Assembly: GCF_010646885.2 (NCBI RefSeq)
Contig: NZ_CP050700.1
Coordinates: 5,021,001-5,085,000, forward strand
Source of the DNA: Desulfopila sp. IMCC35008
GTDB taxonomy: Bacteria > Desulfobacterota > Desulfobulbia > Desulfobulbales > Desulfocapsaceae
Reading direction: 5' to 3'
Length of the DNA: 64,000 nucleotides
The notes below the pieces were generated by a model, which worked only from the letters and a program-made list of their open reading frames with translations, was not told the origin of the DNA and did no database searches. The position numbers were made by a program, and so were the translations under genes. Positions within the stretch are counted from its first letter, which is position 1. Each line of letters begins with the position of its first letter. Shown piece after piece: positions 9,162-18,557 of this stretch.

Positions 9162-9931
9162 ATGAAACACGGATTGAAAAAGATACCCACCCTCCTTGCG
9201 GCAACAGCAATACTTGCCCTGATTTCCACCCTTGCCTCGGCAGCCCCCTCAGGAGAGCTGATCATTTACCATGCAGGCAGCCTGACCGTGCCAATCAAAC
9301 AGATGATAGCAGAGTTCAATGTTGAGTATCCGGAGGTAAAGGTTATTACCAAGGCGGGTGGAAGTACCAAGATGGCCAGGTTGATATCGGATAAAGGAGA
9401 AACCGCTGACATTATGGCTTCAGCCGATTACAAGGTCATCGACAATAACCTGATCCCAAACCTTACCGACTGGAATGTCCGCTTTGCCACCAACAGGCTG
9501 GTGCTCTGTTATACCGACAAGAGCAAGATGGCTGACAAGGTCAACGCAGACAACTGGCACGAGATCCTGCGGAATCCCAACGTGAGTTGGGGACATTCAG
9601 ACCCAAATCTTGACCCCTGTGGGTACCGCAGCCTAATGGTCATGCAGCTTGCAGAAAAGTATTATAAAATCGACGGGCTATACGATGGACTCCTCGCCAA
9701 CCGTCCCGAGGAGAATGTGAAGGCCAAGGCGATCCAGCTTGTTGAGCTGCTCAAATCCGGTGAGCTGGATTATGGCTGGGAATACAGATCTGTCGCTGTG
9801 CAGCATGGACTCAGGTTTGTGGAACTCGACGATGCTGTCAACCTCCGTTTATTCCCGTTCGTATCCCTACAGAAGATATGAAAAAACTCCTGCCGGACAA
9901 TATCACCCAACTTGTTGAAGTACGTATCTGA
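9162..9931 (+). pseudogene. Tungstate/molybdate-binding protein, C-terminally broken (WtpA-like)
   Basis: The intact part encodes a signal peptide (ending LASA, before APSGEL) and then IIYHAGSLTVPIKQM, the hallmark start of WtpA/ModA-like type II binding proteins, with GGSTKMARLISDKGETADIMASAD and a SWGHSDPNLDPCGYRSLMV ligand loop. The frame ends at 9881 after 239 residues, shorter than the 300 or more expected. Just after VELDDAVNL the sequence becomes nonsense, while a different frame (about 9851-9931) encodes IPVRIPTEDMKKLLPDNITQ and a stop, which looks like an authentic C-terminal tail. I infer an internal deletion with loss of frame. No wtpB or wtpC permease or ATPase gene follows. Confidence 0.65.
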
Positions 9932-9995
9932 TGACAATGCGTGCCGGCACCGGAATACGGTGCAGGCAAAGTAATCCTACAACATCCCCAGACCC

Positions 9996-10769
9996 TCAGA
10001 ATATCTGAACCAGATATTTCCCTGCCGTATCAGTTGCCAGCAATTCACATTCTAAGCCGTTGAATGTCACCAGAGTTTCAAGTGTAGCAAAATCCAGGTA
10101 TATCCAATCGAAGCTATCCGAAACGATATCACCGTAGCGCATAACAAACTCTGTCTGCCCTTGATATTCGTCTTCTTCCTCCTCGAAATCTAGTGCTTCT
10201 TCATCCGGCACTTCCAGAACTGTCGACTCGGCTATCACCTGGCCACCATCTTCAAGGATGATTTTGACAAACTGCAAGAAGAGGTTACATCCATCCAGTG
10301 ATCCGCAGATCCCAAGGCCGTTCATAAGCATGAGAATGGTGTCGTATTTCTTTTCTGAGAGTGAAAAAAGGTTCTGATGGACAATATTCTTCACCTGTTG
10401 CAGCTCCATCACCCGGATACAACCCGGTGAAATATCCAGAGCATCCACATCCAGGCCCTGCTGCTGAAGGTATAAACTGTGACAACCGCTCCCGGCACCG
10501 ACATCGAGAATCCTGCCCCTGCATAAAGCGAGGGCCTGGCGTTCCAGCTCATCCATTTCAGCATAACTTCTGAACATCGTTTTACCAGGCATCTCCCACA
10601 TCTCGAGTGTGGAGGATTCCACCTCGACGAAGGCCTGCTGATTGCCCTTCAAGTAATCCAGCATCATTGCTCCAAGGGGATCCTTTCGCGGGTCGCTTAT
10701 AATACTATCCATCATTGTATTTACGTCTTGTATCTGTGTTTTACAAAAATACGAAGTAACCATATCCAT
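9996..10769 (-). CDS. Class I SAM-dependent methyltransferase
   Basis: A 257-residue protein with a Rossmann methyltransferase core: motif I ILDVGAGSGCHSLYLQQQGL, then VDALDISPGC (acidic end of strand 2) and YDTILMLMNGLGICG (strand 4). The C-terminus holds an acidic patch (DEEALDFEEEEDEY) and beta-rich sequence. The open frame extends upstream to 10883, but the ATG at 10769 has AGGTGG 7 nt upstream and gives a sensible start. Substrate unknown. It stands alone, convergent with the broken binding-protein gene. Confidence 0.82.
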   Translation of the reverse strand: MDMVTSYFCKTQIQDVNTMMDSIISDPRKDPLGAMMLDYLKGNQQAFVEVESSTLEMWEMPGKTMFRSYAEMDELERQALALCRGRILDVGAGSGCHSLYLQQQGLDVDALDISPGCIRVMELQQVKNIVHQNLFSLSEKKYDTILMLMNGLGICGSLDGCNLFLQFVKIILEDGGQVIAESTVLEVPDEEALDFEEEEDEYQGQTEFVMRYGDIVSDSFDWIYLDFATLETLVTFNGLECELLATDTAGKYLVQIF

Positions 10770-11095
10770 ATCGTACCCACCTGGTTTGTCAAAGATATCT
10801 CTCCTGGGCCACACCCTGCAAGAACTACATTTCGTCTCAACAGCCTTTGGCAGAAAAGAAGAGCTTGCAGTGGGAAGAGTCATACGTTGCGAACAAACCC
10901 AACAATACGGCCAGTGCAGGGAGGAGCTCCAACGACCGTACTGCCGGATACCATACGTAAATATATGAAGGCTTCAGGCAGCTTTGACTTCCCTAGCCTC
11001 TATTGTCTCCGATTTCAGAACGGTATGTACAGCCGACACCAGGATAGAGGTATAAAACCAATGGTGCAAAACTGCAATAACCACCAAAGAGGAAT

Positions 11096-11134
11096 AAAAA
11101 AAGGCCACGGTACCGTTATACCGATACCGTGGCC
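11096..11134 (-). terminator. Rho-independent terminator of the kor operon
   Basis: On the minus strand the 10-bp stem GGCCACGGTA/TACCGTGGCC (11125-11134 with 11103-11112) is followed at once by seven T (11102-11096). It lies 27 bp past the stop of korC. Confidence 0.9.
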
Positions 11135-11160
11135 AGGATTCTCAATCCCAAAAGGATCTA

Positions 11161-11718
11161 TCAGAAAAAACTGCGATACTGATATTGCGACCCCAACACC
11201 AGACCCAGATCAAAGGCCCGCATATTCATCTCAAGGAAATCCTTTGGGATACGCTCCTCAAGCACCTGCAGGACAGCCTCCGGTTCCAGGATCTGGGTAA
11301 TGCCAACCAGGGCACCTAAGGTGCAGATGTTATAAACAATGGGCTTGCCAATTTTACTCATAACCTGCTCGTACATAGGCAGCTCAAGCTGTTTGGCATC
11401 CACCTTCCTGGTGGTCTCCACAAAACGGGGATCGGTAAGCAGCAAGCCACCAGGCCGGATAAGGGAAGAAAAGCTGTTGTACGAATTCTGTGTGAGCGTC
11501 ATCAGGATGTTGGGCTGAATAACACCCGGATAGTTGATCTTACTATCGGAAATAATAATATCGGTTCGGGTGGAACCACCACGCGCCGCTGCACCGTAAG
11601 CCTGGGTCTGGGTTGCGTTTTTTCCACTGTAGATAACGGCGGCTTCAGCCAGAATAATCGCTGCCGTTATCACGCCCTGTCCACCGGAACCAGAAAATAC
11701 CAGTCGAATATTGCTCAT
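11161..11718 (-). CDS. korC: 2-oxoacid:ferredoxin oxidoreductase gamma subunit
   Basis: The 185-residue gamma subunit of a TPP-dependent 2-oxoacid:ferredoxin oxidoreductase. The N-terminal FSGSGGQGVITAAIILAEAA and the following QTQAYGAAARGGSTRTDIIIS are diagnostic of this subunit. It sits 5 bp after korB and ends the operon before a strong terminator. The complex oxidatively decarboxylates a 2-oxoacid to the acyl-CoA, reducing ferredoxin. The D-A-B-C order and subunit sizes match 2-oxoglutarate oxidoreductase, but branched-chain 2-oxoacids cannot be excluded. Confidence 0.93.
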   Translation of the reverse strand: MSNIRLVFSGSGGQGVITAAIILAEAAVIYSGKNATQTQAYGAAARGGSTRTDIIISDSKINYPGVIQPNILMTLTQNSYNSFSSLIRPGGLLLTDPRFVETTRKVDAKQLELPMYEQVMSKIGKPIVYNICTLGALVGITQILEPEAVLQVLEERIPKDFLEMNMRAFDLGLVLGSQYQYRSFF

Positions 11719-11723
11719 TGTTC

Positions 11724-12524
11724 TTACCTCCCCTGTGCCTTGTTGACGATCTTCTCATACTCCATACAATACTCAGGGCGTTCTTCCTGAACGAAGATGC
11801 CGCGGGGCGTGAGGTTCGGATTTTCTTCAAGAGCCTTGGAACCGATCGGAGCCGTATTGGTCTTGTGCAGCTCAAGCATGGCAGGAGCGTCCCCTTCCTT
11901 ATTCTTTCGACCGTAATGGGTCGGGCACTGGGAAAGGATCTCAACCACGGAAAAACCCTTGTGGGTAATGGCCTTCTTCAGGATATTTGTTGCCTCCTTG
12001 GCGTGGTACGCCGTGGAACGTGCCACAAAAGAGGCACCGGCCGCTGTTGCCAGCTTCACCACGTCGAACTCCTGATCAATTGTGAGATAAGGAGCGGTGG
12101 TCGCTTTTTTGCCCTCGCCGGAGAGCGGTGAAAACTGACCGCCGGTCATGCCGTAGATGCGATTGTTCATGACAATGGCGGTAATATCAATATTCCGCCG
12201 GCAGGCATGAATAAAGTGGTTACCACCGATGGCGAGTGCGTCACCGTCACCCATCGGCACGATGGTAGTCAGACTCGGTTTAGAGAGTTTAACACCTGTA
12301 GCGCAAGCCAGCGCCCTGCCATGCATGGTGTGCAGGGAGTGAAAATCCACATAGCCGGAAATACGGGCGGAACAGCCGATACCCGAGGTCATGACGATGT
12401 CGTTTTTATTCAATCCCAGCTCCTCAACCGCCCGGAGCAGTGAATTCAGGATCGTCCCGTGGCCGCAGCCCGGGCACCACATATGCGGGAAAAATCGTTG
12501 TCGTATATAATCTTTAACAGCCAT
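11724..12524 (-). CDS. korB: 2-oxoacid:ferredoxin oxidoreductase beta subunit (TPP-binding)
   Basis: A 266-residue catalytic subunit. The TPP-binding motif runs from GDGDALAIGG (about 92-101) to NNRIYGMTGGQ (about 120-130). An N-terminal CPGCGHG (Cys17, Cys20) and Cys51 in GIGCSARI supply ligands for the proximal iron-sulfur cluster. It starts one base after the end of korA and is cotranscribed. The nearby branched-chain transporter and CoA enzymes would fit an amino-acid-oxidising context (inference). Confidence 0.94.
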   Translation of the reverse strand: MAVKDYIRQRFFPHMWCPGCGHGTILNSLLRAVEELGLNKNDIVMTSGIGCSARISGYVDFHSLHTMHGRALACATGVKLSKPSLTTIVPMGDGDALAIGGNHFIHACRRNIDITAIVMNNRIYGMTGGQFSPLSGEGKKATTAPYLTIDQEFDVVKLATAAGASFVARSTAYHAKEATNILKKAITHKGFSVVEILSQCPTHYGRKNKEGDAPAMLELHKTNTAPIGSKALEENPNLTPRGIFVQEERPEYCMEYEKIVNKAQGR

Positions 12525-12525
12525 G

Positions 12526-13674
12526 TCACACTCCTCTTCCCTGGATCACCCGAAGGAGACGTTTGATATCGTGGGGGGTTATCAGCTTGCCGTCAAACCG
12601 GTTTGCAAGAAATACGCGTCGGGGTTTATCCACACACGCCTTTACCTGGGCCATCACCTGCCCCATGTTCATCTCTACTACAAGTACACCACGCGCCTTG
12701 GCGCATTTCTCGCGAACAACCTCACACGGGAAAGGCCACAGGCTCTGCAGTTCGAGTACACCGATACGTTCGCCGCGCCTGCGACGTTCTTCCGCCAGAT
12801 GAATTGCGGAGCGGGCAGCTGAGCCATAAGAAATCATGACGTAACGGGCGTCTTCCATATAATGCTCTTTATATCTGGTTATGGCATGGACGTTATTTTC
12901 GATTTTATCGACCAGATGGCGCAACAGCTCGTTGACCACCGTCGGGTTGGCCGAGGGAAAACCCCACATGTCATGGTAGAGGCCGGTCACATTATAACGG
13001 TGCTCGGCACCGAAATCGGACATCGGTAAACGACCGTCCTCACGGGGGAGGTAAGGGTGGTAATCGACGTCCTTCCCAAGAGAGGTGCGCAGACGGCTGA
13101 CGACTTCCAGCTCATCCTGCTCGGGAATCTGAAGTTTTTCCCGCATATGTCCCACCGCCTCGTCCAGCATAAGGATAACCGGTGTACGATAGGTTTCGGC
13201 AAAGTTAAAAGCATCCACCGTCATGGAAAAAACATCCTGATGGTTGGAAGCGGTAAGGGCAATAATTGAGTGGTCGCCGTGGGTCCCGTAACGTGCCTGC
13301 ATGATATCACCCTGGCTGACGTGGGTCGGATTACCAGTTGAAGGGCCACCGCGCTGGACGTTGACGATAACACATGGAATCTCTGCCATACAGGCATAAC
13401 CGATTGCTTCCTGCTTCAGGGAAAATCCAGGACCCGAAGTAGCGGTCATTACTTTATGCCCGGTAAGCGAGGCGCCTATAATCGCACACATGGAGGCGAT
13501 CTCGTCTTCCATCTGGATGAACTTACCTCCACCCTGGGGTAACCGGTATGAGAGGTGTTCGGCAATCTCAGTCGACGGGGTGATCGGATACCCTGCAAAA
13601 AAGTTCAGACCCGCATAGAGCGCGCCTTCAACGCACGCTTCGTTGCCCTGCACAAATCGTATTTTCTCACTCAT
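12526..13674 (-). CDS. korA: 2-oxoacid:ferredoxin oxidoreductase alpha subunit
   Basis: A 382-residue alpha subunit with the pyrimidine-binding domain: GNEACVEGALYAGLNFFAGYPITPSTEI at the N-terminus, GASLTGHKVMTATSGPGFSL, and a C-terminal domain containing YVMISYGSAARSAIHLAEE. The frame is open 99 bp further upstream, but the ATG at 13674 gives the canonical MSEKIRFVQGNEA start and overlaps the ferredoxin subunit stop by 8 bp. It pairs with KorB to form the active site. Confidence 0.94.
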   Translation of the reverse strand: MSEKIRFVQGNEACVEGALYAGLNFFAGYPITPSTEIAEHLSYRLPQGGGKFIQMEDEIASMCAIIGASLTGHKVMTATSGPGFSLKQEAIGYACMAEIPCVIVNVQRGGPSTGNPTHVSQGDIMQARYGTHGDHSIIALTASNHQDVFSMTVDAFNFAETYRTPVILMLDEAVGHMREKLQIPEQDELEVVSRLRTSLGKDVDYHPYLPREDGRLPMSDFGAEHRYNVTGLYHDMWGFPSANPTVVNELLRHLVDKIENNVHAITRYKEHYMEDARYVMISYGSAARSAIHLAEERRRRGERIGVLELQSLWPFPCEVVREKCAKARGVLVVEMNMGQVMAQVKACVDKPRRVFLANRFDGKLITPHDIKRLLRVIQGRGV

Positions 13675-13891
13675 TATCCTTCTCTCCCTCGTCAAGGATG
13701 ATCTCGATGGCCAGATCCGGACACCGAATCTCGCACAGTTGACAGCAGATACAGTCCTCGGGACGAGCCGCAATCACCTTCTCCTCACGGTCCAGCTCGA
13801 GCACCTGTTTCGGGCACAAAGCCACACAGATACCGCAACCTTTGCACCAGTCACGGTTAATCAGGTGTTCCTTCAGTTTCTTCTTTGCCAT
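13667..13891 (-). CDS. korD: 2-oxoacid:ferredoxin oxidoreductase ferredoxin subunit
   Basis: A small 74-residue 2[4Fe-4S] ferredoxin. The first cluster is bound by Cys16, 19, 22 and Cys57; the second by Cys47, 50, 53 and Cys26, following the usual cross-ligation. It is the first gene of korDABC and relays electrons from the TPP active site to soluble ferredoxin. It overlaps korA, consistent with stoichiometric translation. Confidence 0.93.
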   Translation of the reverse strand: MAKKKLKEHLINRDWCKGCGICVALCPKQVLELDREEKVIAARPEDCICCQLCEIRCPDLAIEIILDEGEKDNE

Positions 13892-13980
13892 TGTTTTTCA
13901 CTTTTTTGTGGGGGTGAATACTGCTTCTCATTTACATCTTGCTACCTCTTGGGAGTACCTCTTGCAAGCTTGGTGAAAAG

Positions 13981-14022
13981 ACGACAGGGAGGGGCCTGAA
14001 ATCCGATCAGGCCCACTCCCTG
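13981..14022 (-). terminator. Probable terminator between CoA-transferase gene and kor operon
   Basis: CAGGGAG plus GGGCCTGA (13985-13999) pairs with TCAGGCCC plus CTCCCTG (14007-14022) with one bulged base, a 15-bp stem with a 7-nt loop. On the minus strand it is followed by TCGTCTTTTC, a modest T-tract. It probably ends the upstream lyase/transferase transcript, or acts as a leader structure for korDABC. Confidence 0.6.
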
Positions 14023-14170
14023 CTACATTCTGTCCAGCAGCTTCCCGACAATTGTCGACAGAAATTGCATGCAATCTTCGACAAAAGAACTTCTCTGCGA
14101 TCTTTCAAGCTGCACTCCTCCTTCCTTCTTTATAAAAAGCGCAGTTGCATGTCAACGATTTTCGGTGAGT

Positions 14171-15367
14171 TTATTCCTTAACTTGTACGATTTTCTGAAC
14201 CTCCAGTTCATCGATCTCTTCATTTGAGAAACCAAGTTTTCTAAAAATTGAGCGCGACCCTTCTCCTATCTCCGGAGGATGGCTGCGTAAATTGAATGCA
14301 ACCCCATCCATTCGCAGCGGTAGTTTTGGCAATTTTGCCAACTCTCCGCCCGGGGTCTTCACCTCGACCAGAGATCCTGATTCATTCATATGAAGGTCAT
14401 CGACCAGATCGGACGGCTTGTTGACAGGTCCGAAGGGTATGCCCGCCTGTTCAGCCAACGACATCAACTCCTCTTTCTTCAGTTTGCCAAGCCGTGCATT
14501 GAGCTCTGGCAGGAACCAGTCACGAGCATCAATCCTGCCCTGGTTGGTTGCGAGTTCACTCTTTTCCGCCCAGTCATCAAAACCAAAGATTTTACACATG
14601 CGCTGCCAGTGGCGATCGGATGTCACACCCACAAAGACCTGCTCCCCATCCGCTGTGATAAAAAGATCGTACACCGACCAGGCTCTGCCCCGCTCCGGCA
14701 TTGGAGGCGGTGCCTGTCCGGAGACTGCCTCAACGGCCATGTGCTGGCCCACCAGAAAAGCCACCGATTCGTAAAGGGTCGCCTGCACCAGTTTGCCTTG
14801 ACCGGTCTGCTGTCTTTCATAGAGGGCGGTCAGGATACCTATAGCCCCGTAACTGCCACCAAGAATATCGGTAATCGAGGCGCCTGCCCGCAAGGGCCTT
14901 CCGGATGGACCCGTCATGTAGGCCAGTCCGCCCATCATCTGCACCACCTCATCCAAGGCAGGACGATTCTCATAGGGGCCCGGCATAAATCCTTTCAGAG
15001 AACAGAAGATGAGCTTCGGGTTTAATTTTTTACAATCTTCATAGCCTACGCCGAGCCTCTCAACGGTACCTGGTCCGAAATTCTCTATCAACACATCCAC
15101 TTCTGCTACAAGCTTATGTAATATTTCTTTGCCTTTGGTCGATTTAAGATCGATGGACACACTCTTCTTATTCCGGTTTAAATAGGTGAAGAAGCCCGAA
15201 CCAAATCCTTTGAGCCAGCGGGTATCATCCCCTTTGCCCGTTCGCTCAACTTTAATGACCTCCGCTCCCATGTCTGCCAGAATCAATCCGCAGGTCGGTC
15301 CCATAACCGTGTGTCCAAGCTCCAAAACCCGTATACCGTCAAGTGGTAAACTTTGTCCTGTTTCCAT
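14171..15367 (-). CDS. Class III (CaiB/BaiF, formyl-CoA transferase-like) CoA-transferase
   Basis: A 398-residue protein with a typical family III start (LDGIRVLELGHTVMGPTCGLILADMGAEVIKVE) and the catalytic Asp in GASITDILGG (Asp167), which forms the acyl-enzyme anhydride in this family. The later PFGPVNKPSDLVDD matches the conserved C-terminal region. It lies 2 bp after the HMG-CoA-lyase-like gene. Together they could activate a branched or hydroxylated dicarboxylate by CoA transfer and cleave it, as in itaconate/citramalate or leucine-type degradation. The exact acids are not deducible. Confidence 0.88.
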   Translation of the reverse strand: METGQSLPLDGIRVLELGHTVMGPTCGLILADMGAEVIKVERTGKGDDTRWLKGFGSGFFTYLNRNKKSVSIDLKSTKGKEILHKLVAEVDVLIENFGPGTVERLGVGYEDCKKLNPKLIFCSLKGFMPGPYENRPALDEVVQMMGGLAYMTGPSGRPLRAGASITDILGGSYGAIGILTALYERQQTGQGKLVQATLYESVAFLVGQHMAVEAVSGQAPPPMPERGRAWSVYDLFITADGEQVFVGVTSDRHWQRMCKIFGFDDWAEKSELATNQGRIDARDWFLPELNARLGKLKKEELMSLAEQAGIPFGPVNKPSDLVDDLHMNESGSLVEVKTPGGELAKLPKLPLRMDGVAFNLRSHPPEIGEGSRSIFRKLGFSNEEIDELEVQKIVQVKE

Positions 15368-15369
15368 AA

Positions 15370-16275
15370 TCAGCCCTCGCAGGTCTTCTGCACTTGCAGC
15401 ACCCTGCCCATCCTGCCGGGTAGGTTTCTACCAAGCAATTGTTCATATGTTTCTGCCACCTGGCAGATCTTCTCCAGATCAATTCCCGTATCCACGGCCA
15501 TAGATTCAAACAGGTTCACTGCGTCTTCAGTCGCAATATTGCCAGCCGCTCCCTTTACAAAGGGGCAGCCACCAAGCCCACCAGCACTGGTGTCGAATAT
15601 CCTGACACCTGCCTCGTAGCCTGCAACCATGTTAGCCACAGCCAGCCCCCTGGTGTCATGTAGATGCAGGGATATGCCGACCTCCGGAAAGGCTTGCCCC
15701 ACCTTCGTTGTCAGTTCTTTCACCTGGAAAGGGTTCGCCATCCCGGTGGTATCGGCCAGATTAAACTCAGCAGCCCCCGCCCCGGCCATTGATTCGAGCG
15801 CCTCCAGAACCCGCTGTTCCGGAATTACACCCTCATAGATGCAACCAAAGGCACACTGTGCTCCGGCCCTTACTTTGATACCCGCCTGGACCGCCTGCCT
15901 GATAAGCTCAGTGACCGAATCAAGCGCATCTCCATATGACTTGCGAACGTTTTTCAGACTATGTGCATCGCTCACCGACACTGACAAGCTGATATGCTCC
16001 AGTCCACATGCCATTGCCCGTTCAAGCCCCCTGCCATTAAGAACCAGACCGGTTACCAAGACCCCAGGCGTTTGTTTGACCAATGCAACAAACTCATCAG
16101 TATCACCCATCTGGGGTACAACTTTCGGATTCACAAAAGAACCGACCTGAATCCTCGAGACACCCGCCCGAACCAGATGGTTAAAAAGTTCGAGCTTCTT
16201 TTGGGTCGATACGACCTGCTTCTCGAACTGCAAGCCATCCCGCAACGACTCATCTTCCAGAATTACTGTTTTCAT
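15370..16275 (-). CDS. HMG-CoA lyase-like enzyme
   Basis: A 301-residue TIM-barrel lyase of the HMGL-like family. Visible features are DESLRDGLQ (catalytic Arg-Asp pair), HLHDTRG (metal-binding His pair) and GLGGCPFVKGAAGN, which carries the active-site Cys and is the HMG-CoA-lyase signature. It cleaves a 3-hydroxyacyl-CoA to acetyl-CoA or a similar product and a keto acid. Its partner CoA-transferase is directly downstream and an IclR regulator upstream on the same strand. The RBS is GAGAGG before ATG 16275. Citramalyl-CoA or a related substrate is as plausible as HMG-CoA. Confidence 0.88.
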   Translation of the reverse strand: MKTVILEDESLRDGLQFEKQVVSTQKKLELFNHLVRAGVSRIQVGSFVNPKVVPQMGDTDEFVALVKQTPGVLVTGLVLNGRGLERAMACGLEHISLSVSVSDAHSLKNVRKSYGDALDSVTELIRQAVQAGIKVRAGAQCAFGCIYEGVIPEQRVLEALESMAGAGAAEFNLADTTGMANPFQVKELTTKVGQAFPEVGISLHLHDTRGLAVANMVAGYEAGVRIFDTSAGGLGGCPFVKGAAGNIATEDAVNLFESMAVDTGIDLEKICQVAETYEQLLGRNLPGRMGRVLQVQKTCEG

Positions 16276-16294
16276 AATAACCTCTCACCTGGAA

Positions 16295-16420
16295 GCTACT
16301 CAGTAGCCTATTAGTTTATAGTGTAGCTATTTTTGCATTACGGTCTTCAACAGTCAATGGAAAAAATAGAATCTCCTGCAATAATAGATATAGTTGTTCC
16401 TGGATTGAGATACCTCAATC
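16295..16420. promoter_or_regulatory. Palindromic operator candidates upstream of the lyase gene
   Basis: Two perfect palindromes lie upstream of the lyase gene. GCTACT-C-AGTAGC (16295-16307) is 20 bp before the start codon, and GATTGAG-ATAC-CTCAATC (16403-16420) is about 130 bp before it. They sit between the IclR gene and the genes it may control, so binding by this IclR protein is a reasonable inference. Confidence 0.35.
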
Positions 16421-16504
16421 AGTTCCCTCAAAAAAGACCAGGGAGAGAACAGCCTGTTAGCAAAAGAAAAATACGGCAAAACCCGGTTAGTCAGCAAACC
16501 GAGA

Positions 16505-17269
16505 TCAGACTTCAAATTCTGAGCTCAATTGTGAAGAGAGTTTGGTTGCCGCCAGCAGGATCTGGCCAATATACTCTTTTTCTGTAGCAACATTGCTCAG
16601 GCGGCTAAGGGGACCGGCAAGGGAGATGGCACCAATTATCCGATCAGATCGTTCAAGGACAGGGGCGGCAATGGCAAAGGCGTCGGGGTTCCTCTCCCCT
16701 TTACTGATTGAATATCCCTGTTCATAAACGGACTCAATTTCCCTTTCCAGGAGGGTGCGCACCTTAGGCAGGGCTTCAGCAATGATAATGCCCCTCTCCA
16801 CTTTCGGGGCATAAGCAAGCAATACCTTGCCGGCAGCACCGGTTTGCAGTTCCATCCTCTGCCCAACCGATACGGAAAAACGAATAGCATTCGTCCCCTC
16901 CTCGCGTGCCAATACCACCCGCTCCAACCCCTCCCGAATATAGAAAGTGGTCGACTCACCGGTCCTGAGGGCAAGTTCACGCAGGGCCGGGCGAACCAAG
17001 ACCACCAGATTGTCTATTGCTTCGAACACCTTGCCGAGTGAGCGTAATCGCGGACCTGGTGTAAACTGGCCACTTTCTGCGCCGCCCATAACATATCCTT
17101 TATGACTTAAAGTCCCGAGTATACGTGTCACACGATTACGGGTCATACCGGTCAGCTCAACAATATCCTTCACCGACAAACGTGGGGACTCCAGAAAACA
17201 GTTGAGCACATCAAGTGCCGCTGTCACCGCTTCGATGTGCCTGTCAAATTGCCGAACCTGCTGAGCCAT
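16505..17269 (-). CDS. IclR-family transcriptional regulator
   Basis: A 254-residue protein with an N-terminal winged helix-turn-helix (ALDVLNCFLESPRLSVKDIVELTGMTRNRVTRIL, about 16-50) and the IclR effector domain from about residue 75, including the GAAGKVLLAYAP and DAFAIAAPVLERSDRIIGAISLAGP segments that form the ligand pocket. It is encoded just ahead of, and in the same direction as, the lyase/CoA-transferase pair, so it is probably their regulator, responding to a pathway acid. Confidence 0.9.
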   Translation of the reverse strand: MAQQVRQFDRHIEAVTAALDVLNCFLESPRLSVKDIVELTGMTRNRVTRILGTLSHKGYVMGGAESGQFTPGPRLRSLGKVFEAIDNLVVLVRPALRELALRTGESTTFYIREGLERVVLAREEGTNAIRFSVSVGQRMELQTGAAGKVLLAYAPKVERGIIIAEALPKVRTLLEREIESVYEQGYSISKGERNPDAFAIAAPVLERSDRIIGAISLAGPLSRLSNVATEKEYIGQILLAATKLSSQLSSEFEV

Positions 17270-17514
17270 TTTTTCACCTATCCGATTTTGTAATCAAAAA
17301 ACAGTACGAGCCCTCGAATCATCCAAGTTCATCCCGGAACGTCCCGGTATCAGGCTAGAATGTCTGATATTCTGTACGCATTTCAAGCTCTTTCATTTGC
17401 CTTCACTGCTCCCTCATAAATAGTTATGCGAATAGAGACAGGTAAAGGCCTAAAGAGCTTCTTGATTTATGATGAAAATGCGCATTAATATTCAAATACA
17501 AGGAGATCCGAGCC

Positions 17515-17718
17515 ATGACGCACTGTAAAACAATCATCAATCTATCTGCCTCACTTTTACCAAGACATCATTTTGAAAAGCTCGCAAAAAAAACATCACC
17601 GGGGTTAAATGTTTCGCCGAAAATTGCAACGCTCTGTCAAAGAGGCTGGGATGAGCTATGCCAAAGAAAGACGATGTCTTCAGATATCAAACTTCTTGAA
17701 GAGAAGTTAACAATATAA
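17515..17718 (+). CDS. Small hypothetical protein
   Basis: A 67-residue frame with a strong ribosome binding site (AAGGAGAT, 8 nt from ATG 17515). The product is basic, lacks a signal peptide or membrane segment and matches nothing I recognise. A minus-strand frame of similar size overlaps its 3' part, so coding is supported mainly by the RBS. It marks the start of the AT-rich accessory block. Confidence 0.4.
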   Translation: MTHCKTIINLSASLLPRHHFEKLAKKTSPGLNVSPKIATLCQRGWDELCQRKTMSSDIKLLEEKLTI

Positions 17719-18557
17719 TCAGGACAATGAAGCCTCAGGCTTATGGTTTTTGAGACATGAACGATTTCATCTTTCGTCGATACGACATCTACTTTAAAAG
17801 GTGCGCGAAAGAGTAATGATGTCATTTTCAGAAGCCAATTGCACAAAATGTCAAAAGTCGAGTGCACTCCCATGCACTACAAAACACTGGCGATTACTTT
17901 CAAAAAGGCACGATAAAACCTTATCTATGAATATGAGATAGCTAACAAGCTAATACGAATAGAAAAAACAGAGTTTGTTACGCGGAGTCTTTGGTAATAT
18001 TTACTTTGCAGTTGCTCCATTTTAAGCCAGTTCCATTGAAATAGAAAAGTCTATCCACACAGGAAGCACTCTAAGTTTTTGTATATTATGACATTGATTA
18101 GTTGCTTTGTGGCAATGTCAAATTCAAGTGTCAATAGCATTTGACTACTCACAAATATTTTGTTAGGCAAGAGGGCCTGGAGACCGTTTGGAAACAATAT
18201 ACAATAATGATATCGTATGATTATGTTGTATATTTTTATAATGTTGCTGTTTAGGCAGGAGTGTTATAGAGTATCTCTTATGATTTATGCTGGGAGTGTT
18301 GAGGGGATATTTCTCAAGCGACCTGCGCTGATGGAAGTTATGGTGACAGAAGATCAAAAAAAGCTATCCGTTTGCACCGGTTTTAGTTTGTTTGTGGAAG
18401 CAGTATTTCCCCTCCAAGGTCCTTTCCCCGCGGAAAGTGAATTCTCATCACTCACGTGACTCAATACAATGTAATTTCTTAACTAAGGAATTTTCTTCTT
18501 GGTCTCTCGTTCAGCATGTGAGAAATTATTTAATTTAAGACAGATAGGAGTCCTTTA
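17719..18557. other. Long AT-rich non-coding stretch
   Basis: About 840 bp with stops in all frames. Short open frames exist (for example 18217-18459 plus) but have no RBS and implausible composition. I see no RNA gene or transposase fragment. It probably contains the promoter for the exported-protein gene at 18558. Confidence 0.4.

Noticed and set aside
17637..17873. 78-codon minus-strand frame overlapping the small gene at 17515
   Set aside because: No RBS; the opposite frame has a strong one.
18217..18459. 80-codon plus-strand frame in the AT-rich gap
   Set aside because: No ribosome binding site and no recognisable domain.
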